This document shows, in pieces, positions 6,842 through 12,117 of a stretch of 12,117 bases of DNA. Within the stretch, counting starts at the first letter, position 1. Every line of letters begins with the position of its first letter. This DNA is from Pseudomonadota bacterium (GTDB lineage: Bacteria > Pseudomonadota > Gammaproteobacteria > Acidithiobacillales > Acidithiobacillaceae), in NCBI GenBank assembly GCA_021827445.1, contig JAKAVW010000058.1, positions 1 through 12,117 on the forward strand. Reading direction: 5' to 3'. The position numbers and the translations under genes were made by a program. Below the pieces are notes generated by a model. The model did no database searches. It had not been told where the DNA came from and saw nothing but the letters and a program-made list of their open reading frames with translations.

Positions 6842-7193
6842 ACCACAACACGGAGATCCGCACTTATAGCAGATCTCCCGGTGGCAATGTGCAACCAGCC
6901 AAATGCTTCTTTTTGAATCTGCTTCGCCGCGGTGGCAATATCGCTCACCCCACAAGAACCCATATTGCCCAATTCGCCATACCAAATCATTTACCAGACA
7001 CCCATAAGGTGCGCGCCTTCCCCATCCCTGCTTCCCAGTCAATATATAAAGTACTGGCTATACCAAGCTGTCAAAGCTGCTGGTTATGTACTGAACTCCG
7101 TGCGTGCATTATTCCCGTTATTCCACCCGCCACTGGGTACATTGTGAAACTTGTGACAATCTGTTGTGGGCATCGTACTGAAAACCCCATTGA
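6842..7193. other. Non-coding gap between convergent DUF2147 and ppiD genes
   Basis: No supported gene is seen. Open frames on both strands lack Shine-Dalgarno sites and family motifs. GGAGATC (6852-6858) and GATCTCC (6872-6878) form a 7-bp stem 10 bases after the DUF2147 stop, possibly an mRNA 3'-end structure, but without a T-run. CGGTGGCAAT is repeated at 6879-6888 and 6930-6939. The minus strand shows short open stretches broken by stops, compatible with a decayed gene that I cannot identify. Confidence 0.5.
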
Positions 7194-8762
7194 TCAGTGA
7201 GAGATCTGGGCCAACTGCGCATCATTGATCGTCACTTTAGCATGCTCACGCAAGTCCTTCAGGTAAGCTGTCGACAGCAAACGGCCTCTTTGTTCCTCCA
7301 GAGATGCGCGAATTTGCGTCGCCACTTTGGGGTTCATGGCCGCTACCGAAGGTGCGGTCACGCGAGTGATCGCAAAAATCTGGTAGCCTGATGACGTCTT
7401 CACCATATTCATAGAGGGGATTCCGTCCACTGGTGCGGGGATCGTGAAAGCGGCCACTAACGCCGCACTATCCAGCCCCTGCCCATTACGCCGGGTTATA
7501 TCGAGATAAGCGTGCAGCGGATAAGCACCATGATCTGTCAGCACATTCATATTTTTCGCTCGCCGCGCCGCCGCCAGTAGCGCTTCCGCCTTGTTTTTAG
7601 CCAGTTGCCCCGCCTTCTCAGAGGTCAACTTTGCAGCAATAGTTCCCGCAACAGCACTCAAGGGTTGCGCGCTACCTGGCGTATAATGGAGCAAATGCAC
7701 AGCCAGTAAATCACCATTCGCCAACGTGAGTGCCGTGCTATTTTTGCCGGCAAGCACAGCCTTACTAAAGGCAAGGTCGAGTACTTTGGCCTCTGCAAAA
7801 GGCCCCTGAGCAGGCACCTTCCCGGCGACAAGTGTACCACTCCTTTCAATCTTCAGATCATAGGCTTTGGCAACTGCACTCAAACCATCGGGGCTACTGA
7901 ACAGGCGATCCTTAAAGTTTTCCACCTGAGCCTGGAAGGCGTTTTCCGCCTGGCTGTCAAAAGGCGCTGCACTCTGCCCGGCCGCTACTGTGGAAACACT
8001 GCTGGCCGAACTCGTCGGAGATACCCTCTTACCGACAAAGTTCTTCGGTCCCAGTACGACATACTGCACCTGCACCTGCGCGGGCAATTTGAATTGATCG
8101 ACGTTGGCGTGATAGTAATCGGCTACTTCGGCACTTGTTGGCTTGGCTGCCGCCGCGAAGTCAGCGTCCGGGATATCTACCGCACTGACATCACGGTATT
8201 CCTGAGACCAGGCCCAAACCTGGGTTGCCTCCGCTTCCGAGGCGGTAGCAATAGCTTGGGGAATGACTTGCAACTGTTCCAGACGCATACTTTCTCGCAA
8301 CATACCTTCAAACTGTGCTGGTGTCATTCCGTTAGCGGCCAGCAATTTCTGATAATGACTTTTAGAAAAAACGCCCTTATCTTGAAAGGCCGGAATGGAT
8401 TCAACTTTTTTCACCAATGCGGCATCGGGCACCTGCAACCCTAGACGCTCTGCCTCCGCACCGAGAAGCATGTTGTCAATCAATCCATTAAGCACATCCA
8501 GCCCAAAGCTTTTGTCCTCCGCCATCTTCGCTGCGGCTGCTGTACCAAAAATATGACTGTAACGCGTCTGAACATCCTTCATACGTTTCTGAAATATGGC
8601 ATCGCTAATCTTCTGGCCGTCCACCGTCGCCATGGTCGATGAACTTGAACTCCCCGAGAATAAATAACCGCTTACGCCCCAGAGCACGAAAGACAATGCA
8701 ATTAAGATTATGAGTATTTTAGCTACCCAAGACTGGCCGAAATTCCGAAATGTATCCATCAT
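7194..8762 (-). CDS. ppiD: PpiD-like membrane-anchored periplasmic chaperone without a parvulin domain
   Basis: PpiD is an inner-membrane-anchored chaperone next to the SecYEG translocon that helps proteins emerging in the periplasm. This 522-aa protein starts MMDTFRNFGQSWVAKILI, with one membrane helix at about residues 15-35 and a Ser-rich stretch after it. A SurA_N-like region follows, with MATVDGQKISDAIFQKRM, LNGLIDNMLLGAEAERLG and the Met-rich, helical part up to about residue 190. EVADYYHANVDQFKLPAQVQVQYVVL (about 212-236) is the usual strand before the parvulin domain. Instead of that domain there is a Ser/Ala/Val-rich linker (about 247-272) and then the C-terminal chaperone part. The protein is about 100 residues shorter than E. 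coli PpiD. GGAG at 8771-8774 is eight bases from the ATG at 8762 but only two from the GTG at 8768, so the ATG is preferred. It sits downstream of hupB and the tRNAs, as in other proteobacteria. Confidence 0.85.
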   Translation of the reverse strand: MMDTFRNFGQSWVAKILIILIALSFVLWGVSGYLFSGSSSSSTMATVDGQKISDAIFQKRMKDVQTRYSHIFGTAAAAKMAEDKSFGLDVLNGLIDNMLLGAEAERLGLQVPDAALVKKVESIPAFQDKGVFSKSHYQKLLAANGMTPAQFEGMLRESMRLEQLQVIPQAIATASEAEATQVWAWSQEYRDVSAVDIPDADFAAAAKPTSAEVADYYHANVDQFKLPAQVQVQYVVLGPKNFVGKRVSPTSSASSVSTVAAGQSAAPFDSQAENAFQAQVENFKDRLFSSPDGLSAVAKAYDLKIERSGTLVAGKVPAQGPFAEAKVLDLAFSKAVLAGKNSTALTLANGDLLAVHLLHYTPGSAQPLSAVAGTIAAKLTSEKAGQLAKNKAEALLAAARRAKNMNVLTDHGAYPLHAYLDITRRNGQGLDSAALVAAFTIPAPVDGIPSMNMVKTSSGYQIFAITRVTAPSVAAMNPKVATQIRASLEEQRGRLLSTAYLKDLREHAKVTINDAQLAQISH

Positions 8763-8883
8763 AAGCACATCTCCAAAAGCTATAGTACCGAGGTAACGCT
8801 ACCCATATTTAGCGATCGGCCATCAAGGAATATCTCTCAAAACCATACTGACCGCCTCAGTGCCTGCCATACAAAAAACAGAC

Positions 8884-8914
8884 ACAAAAAAAGGCGCCCC
8901 ACAAGGGTCGCCTT
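8884..8914 (-). terminator. Rho-independent terminator after tRNA-Asp
   Basis: On the minus strand AAGGCG-A-CCC, loop TTGT, GGG-G-CGCCTT forms a strong stem with one internal mismatch, followed by a T-run. It begins nine bases after the tRNA-Asp CCA and probably ends the hupB-tRNA transcript, separating it from ppiD. Confidence 0.88.
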
Positions 8915-8922
8915 ACTCGCAT

Positions 8923-8999
8923 TGGCGGGGCGGACGGGGCTCGAACCCGCGACCTCCGGCGTGACAGGCCGGCATTCTGACCAACTGAACTACCACCCC
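8923..8999 (-). tRNA. tRNA-Asp (anticodon GTC)
   Basis: This is a 77-nt tRNA with an encoded CCA. Acceptor arms GGGGTGG and CCGCCCC pair with one T-G. The anticodon stem CCGGC/GCCGG encloses CTGTCAC, giving GTC for aspartate, and the discriminator is G. The T-arm carries GGTTCGAGC. It lies ten bases downstream of tRNA-Val on the same strand. Confidence 0.97.
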
Positions 9000-9009
9000 A
9001 ATAAAATTG

Positions 9010-9085
9010 TGGTGGGCGGTGAGGGGCTCGAACCCCCGACATCCGGCGTGTAAAGCCGACGCTCTACCAACTGAGCTAACCGCCC
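9010..9085 (-). tRNA. tRNA-Val (anticodon TAC)
   Basis: This is a 76-nt tRNA with an encoded CCA. Acceptor arms GGGCGGT and ACCGCCC pair fully, the discriminator is A, and the D-arm has AGCTCAGTTGGTAGAGC. The anticodon loop TTTACAC gives TAC for valine. Only 12 bases separate its 5' end from the hupB stop codon, leaving no room for its own promoter. Confidence 0.97.
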
Positions 9086-9097
9086 AAACCAGACGCG

Positions 9098-9370
9098 CTA
9101 GTTTACTGCATCACGCAGTGCTTTACCAGCCTTAAATTTAGGCGTGCGACTTGCGGCGATCATGATTTCTGCACCAGTAGCAGGATTACGGCCTTTACGT
9201 GCCTCACGGCTAGAAACAAGGAAGGAACCGAAACCGACCAGAGTGACCTGATCACCAGCCTTCAGCGCCTCTGTAATCACCTTGACTACCGCATCCAGAG
9301 TATGGCCAGCGGCAGCACGGGTCACACCAGCTTCTTCTGCAATTTTCTCGATCAACTCCGATTTATTCAT
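9098..9370 (-). CDS. hupB: DNA-binding protein HU (beta-type)
   Basis: HU is a small dimeric nucleoid protein that bends DNA without sequence specificity and helps organise the chromosome, replication and repair. The 90-aa protein has the typical length and start (MNKSELIEKIAEEAGVTR), the dimerisation core DQVTLVGFGSF (residues 40-50), the GRNPATG tip of the DNA-binding arm at 60-66 with the intercalating Pro63, and the usual ending TPKFKAGKALRDAVN. AGGAG lies about nine bases before the ATG. It is located downstream of lon, the common proteobacterial order, with its own strong promoter and two tRNAs following closely. Confidence 0.97.
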   Translation of the reverse strand: MNKSELIEKIAEEAGVTRAAAGHTLDAVVKVITEALKAGDQVTLVGFGSFLVSSREARKGRNPATGAEIMIAASRTPKFKAGKALRDAVN

Positions 9371-9434
9371 ATTTCTTTCTCCTGTTATGGACTCGGTTAC
9401 AAGTATAACTGCGCATCAACTCTATCCAGAAAAC

Positions 9435-9464
9435 GTTATAGCAGGGTAAAAAAAGACTTGTCAA
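9435..9464 (-). promoter_or_regulatory. Sigma-70 promoter of hupB
   Basis: On the minus strand a perfect -35 TTGACA (9459-9464) and -10 TATAAC (9435-9440, five of six) are separated by 18 bp that include a T-run. They lie about 65 bp upstream of the hupB ATG. The strength fits an abundant protein and two tRNAs on one transcript. Confidence 0.8.
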
Positions 9465-9487
9465 GAAAGTGCACAAAACGGCCAGCA

Positions 9488-9559
9488 TCACAAATCATAG
9501 ACCGGCCTTCGCCAGGGAACCATCCTTGTCGAGAATGCACGACATAAATATCGCCACAT
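9488..9559 (-). CDS. Possible 23-codon leader or small ORF between lon and hupB
   Basis: ATG at 9557-9559 is preceded by AGGAGAGG at a suitable distance and opens a 23-codon frame (MWRYLCRAFSTRM...) that ends just upstream of the hupB promoter. It lies downstream of lon on the same strand, so any transcription would be read-through from lon. The only support is the ribosome-binding site; the peptide is Arg-rich and matches no family I know. A second short frame, MSCILDKDGSLAKAGL, overlaps it, so the coding claim is weak. Confidence 0.2.
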   Translation of the reverse strand: MWRYLCRAFSTRMVPWRRPVYDL

Positions 9560-9613
9560 TTTGCGCCTCTCCTATGTAACTAAAGTTTTTGAGGCTGCTT
9601 TCACATCACATCC

Positions 9614-12043
9614 TTAATGCGCCGTTGCCTTGTCCTCAGAAGATTCTTGAACAGCCACGACGCCAACCAACGGCTCTCCGCTGTCGGGTAGAGGTGTCGG
9701 CGAAGACTCCAGCGCAATGGCCAGAACTTCGTCGATCCACCGGACCGGTTTGATAGTCAGCGCATCACGCACATTTTTGGGGATTTCCTGCAAATCTTTT
9801 TCATTCTCTGCCGGAATCAAGACCGTGCTGATGCCGCCGCGATGCGCTGCCAGCAACTTTTCCTTTAATCCCCCGATGGGCAAAACCTCACCGCGCAGAG
9901 TGATCTCCCCGGTCATGGCGACCGTGGCGTGCACCGGAATATTCGTCAGCGCCGATACCAAGGCGGTGGCCATGCCAATACCGGCACTTGGCCCGTCTTT
10001 AGGTGTGGCACCTTCCGGCACATGGATATGCACGTCACGGTTCTGATAAAAGTCTGCAGGAATGCCCAGAGCCCGCGACCGGGCACGCACCACGCTCATG
10101 GCAGCCTGGATAGACTCCTGCATCACATCACCCAGCTTTCCGGTAATGAGCAGCTTGCCACGGCCAGGCACGACTACCGCCTCAATACTTAATAGTTCAC
10201 CACCGACCTCAGTCCAAGCCAGGCCAGTGACCTCACCAATACGATTTTCCTTCTCCGCCTTGCCGAAGTCGAAGCGCCGCACCCCGAGATACTTGTCCAA
10301 ATTGCGATCCGAGACCTGCACCCGCGTGCGCTTTTTGTCGAGCAGGAGTTCTTTCACCACCTTACGACAGATACGAGCGAGTTCCCGCTCCAGATTACGC
10401 ACACCGGCTTCCCGGGTGTAATAACGAATGATGTCCCGAATGACCGTTTGTGAAAGCTGCATCTCCCCACCCAAAAGCCCCGCCTTTTCTATCTGCTTGG
10501 GCAGGAGATACTTGGTGGCGATGTGGGTCTTTTCGTCTTCGGTATATCCTGAAATCCGAATCACCTCCATGCGGTCCATCAACGCTGCCGGGATGTTGAG
10601 CGTATTCGCCGTCGTGACGAACATCACCTCGGAAAGATTAAAATCCACTTCCAGGTAATGGTCGTTGAAAGTTGCATTCTGCTCAGGATCCAGCACTTCC
10701 AAGAGGGCAGAAGCTGGGTCACCCCGAAAATCCATCGCCATCTTATCCACTTCATCCAGCAGCATCAGCGGATTGCGCGTGGCAATTTTGGCCAGACTCT
10801 GGACAATTTTACCCGGCAGGGCGCCGATATAGGTACGCCGATGCCCGCGAATTTCCGCTTCGTCGCGCACCCCCCCCAGGGACATCCGCACGAATTTGCG
10901 CCCGGTCGCCGCCGCGATAGAGCGCCCCAGACTGGTCTTACCCACACCAGGCGGGCCTACCAAACATAGGATGGGACCGCGGCTGTTGCCGACCCGTTCC
11001 TGTACGGCAAGATATTCGAGAATACGTTCCTTGACATCCTCCAGGCCGTAATGATCGGCGTCGAGAATGGCCTTAGCCCGCTTAAGATCCTTGGTAATTT
11101 TACTGCGCTTACGCCATGGCACCCCCACCAGCCAGTCGATGTAGTTACGTACGACCGTCGCCTCTGCGGACATAGGACTCATCATCCGCAGTTTTTTCAG
11201 CTCGGCATCCGCCTTGGCCCGCACATCTTTAGGCATTCCGGCCTTGTCGATTTTACGCGTCAACTCATCCAGCTCACTACCGCCCTCTTCCGACAGATCA
11301 CCCAACTCTTTCTGAATAGCCTTCATCTGCTCATTCAGATAATACTCGCGCTGACTCTTCTCCATCTGCCGCTTGACGCGGCCGCGGATACGCTTTTCCA
11401 CCTGCAGTAGGTCAATTTCAGACTCCATCATGCCCAGCAAATGCTCCAGCCGGGCGCGAGTATCCGCCTTCTCCAGAATTTCTTGTTTTTCTTCGAGTTT
11501 GAGACTGAGATGTGCCGCCACAGTGTCTGCCAGTCGTGCCGGATCATCCATGCTCGCCAAAGTAGACAAAATCTCCGGGGGGATTTTCTTGTTCAGTTTG
11601 ACGTAGGACTCAAACTGAGCGCTGACCGAACGCATAAGAGCTTCCAGTTCACGATCATTTGCCGCACCACTGGCAACGATCTGCACCTGTGCGCGCAGGG
11701 ATTCTTCAGCAGGCAAGAAGGAGACGATTTTAGCCCGCTCAGTGCCTTCAACCAACACCTTAACCGTACCATCGGGCAGTTTGAGTAACTGCAGAATCGT
11801 AGCCAGCGTGCCAATCCGATAAATATTTTCCGGCTGAGGATCATCGTCCGCAGCATTTTTTTGTGATACCAGCAAAATCTGCTTTTCGCCAGACATCGCT
11901 TCTTCCAGGGCGCGAATCGACTTCGTCCGCCCCACGAAAAGAGGAATAACCATGAACGGGAATACCACAACATCGCGCAGAGGCAACACCGGTACCATCT
12001 GTGCTTCCTCTTCCACCAAGAGACTTTTATCGATTTGGGCCAT
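9614..12043 (-). CDS. lon: ATP-dependent protease La (Lon)
   Basis: Lon is the cytosolic AAA+ protease that degrades misfolded and short-lived regulatory proteins. The 809-aa protein is complete. An N-terminal substrate-binding domain starts with VPVLPLRDVVVFPFMVIPLFVGR (residues 17-39), and a coiled linker runs through about 180-345. Walker A GPPGVGKT is at 363-370, and Walker B LLDE with the following VDK at 428-434. The protease domain has the Ser-Lys dyad: S686 in PKDGPSAGIG and K729 in GGLKEKLLAAHRGG. It is about 25 residues longer than E. coli Lon, mostly a C-terminal tail rich in Pro, Glu and Ser. GGAG at 12050-12053 lies six bases before the ATG. A heat-shock-type promoter lies upstream. 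No clear terminator separates it from hupB, although hupB has its own promoter. Confidence 0.98.
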   Translation of the reverse strand: MAQIDKSLLVEEEAQMVPVLPLRDVVVFPFMVIPLFVGRTKSIRALEEAMSGEKQILLVSQKNAADDDPQPENIYRIGTLATILQLLKLPDGTVKVLVEGTERAKIVSFLPAEESLRAQVQIVASGAANDRELEALMRSVSAQFESYVKLNKKIPPEILSTLASMDDPARLADTVAAHLSLKLEEKQEILEKADTRARLEHLLGMMESEIDLLQVEKRIRGRVKRQMEKSQREYYLNEQMKAIQKELGDLSEEGGSELDELTRKIDKAGMPKDVRAKADAELKKLRMMSPMSAEATVVRNYIDWLVGVPWRKRSKITKDLKRAKAILDADHYGLEDVKERILEYLAVQERVGNSRGPILCLVGPPGVGKTSLGRSIAAATGRKFVRMSLGGVRDEAEIRGHRRTYIGALPGKIVQSLAKIATRNPLMLLDEVDKMAMDFRGDPASALLEVLDPEQNATFNDHYLEVDFNLSEVMFVTTANTLNIPAALMDRMEVIRISGYTEDEKTHIATKYLLPKQIEKAGLLGGEMQLSQTVIRDIIRYYTREAGVRNLERELARICRKVVKELLLDKKRTRVQVSDRNLDKYLGVRRFDFGKAEKENRIGEVTGLAWTEVGGELLSIEAVVVPGRGKLLITGKLGDVMQESIQAAMSVVRARSRALGIPADFYQNRDVHIHVPEGATPKDGPSAGIGMATALVSALTNIPVHATVAMTGEITLRGEVLPIGGLKEKLLAAHRGGISTVLIPAENEKDLQEIPKNVRDALTIKPVRWIDEVLAIALESSPTPLPDSGEPLVGVVAVQESSEDKATAH

Positions 12044-12084
12044 GGTCTACTCCAAAAGCAGGTGATTACTGCCAATAACAGTGC

Positions 12085-12112
12085 AGATGGGGTCGTCAAT
12101 AGCGCTTTTCAA
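12085..12112 (-). promoter_or_regulatory. Candidate sigma-32 heat-shock promoter of lon
   Basis: On the minus strand TTGAAA (12107-12112) is followed after 14 bp by CCCCATCT (12085-12092), which matches the sigma-32 -10 consensus CCCCATNT fully. The -35 core is complete and the spacing is within the known range. It lies about 42 bp upstream of the lon ATG, and lon is a heat-shock gene in E. coli. A TTGACG at 12093-12098 could serve sigma-70, but no good -10 follows it. Confidence 0.65.
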
Positions 12113-12117
12113 TGACA

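Noticed and set aside
6852..6878. GGAGATC/GATCTCC stem as terminator of the DUF2147 gene
   Set aside because: The loop is 13 bases and no T-run follows; it is mentioned only as a possible 3' structure.
7140..7160. CRP/FNR-like site TGTGA-N6-TGACA
   Set aside because: One half-site is imperfect, and it lies between two convergent gene ends where no promoter is expected.
6889..7200. Plus-strand frame of 103 aa with a GTG start
   Set aside because: There is no Shine-Dalgarno, no recognisable motif and an odd composition for a real protein; it reaches into the ppiD 3' end.
9302..9547. Plus-strand frame of 81 aa across the hupB start and promoter
   Set aside because: It is antisense to the HU N-terminus and a strong promoter; there are no motifs.
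9574..9600. GCCTC...GAGGC pairing downstream of lon as its terminator
   Set aside because: The arms are short, the loop is long and no T-run follows, so it does not look like a rho-independent terminator.

Overview
The window reads as chromosomal DNA of a moderately GC-rich proteobacterium. The gene content and order (smc and queF divergent; lon, hupB, tRNA-Val, tRNA-Asp and ppiD together on the minus strand) and the protein sequences suggest the Acidithiobacillus group. That assignment rests on family recognition, not on a search.

Left block (1-3623), housekeeping. The minus strand carries most of smc, the chromosome condensation ATPase, cut by the window edge just before its C-terminal ABC signature. 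queF, the last enzyme of preQ1 synthesis for queuosine tRNA modification, is divergent from it.

Middle block (about 3660-7190), variable. It is patchy in base composition and has several non-coding gaps. It holds an AT-rich gene for a DUF481-like outer-membrane barrel, a tRNA-Leu(TAA) with a good terminator, a broken lexA-type SOS repressor gene with its LexA box still in place, a decayed gene for a small secreted protein split by an in-frame amber codon, and an intact small secreted DUF2147 protein. The two neighbouring pseudogenes, the composition shifts and the repeats beside the tRNA suggest a chromosomal variable spot, but no recombinase or transposase gene is recognisable.

Right block (7194-12117), a protein-quality-control cluster, all on the minus strand. 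Transcription order is lon (AAA+ protease, with a candidate sigma-32 heat-shock promoter), hupB (HU, with a strong sigma-70 promoter), tRNA-Val(TAC), tRNA-Asp(GTC), a strong terminator, then ppiD. Only 12 nt separate the hupB stop from tRNA-Val, so HU mRNA and the two tRNAs very probably share one transcript. The PpiD-like protein keeps its membrane anchor and SurA-like chaperone parts but seems to lack the central parvulin domain.

I found no CRISPR array, no intact mobile element and no clearly new multi-gene system. The best leads are the doubly damaged lexA with its operator, the amber-split secreted protein, the parvulin-less PpiD and the hupB-tRNA transcript.
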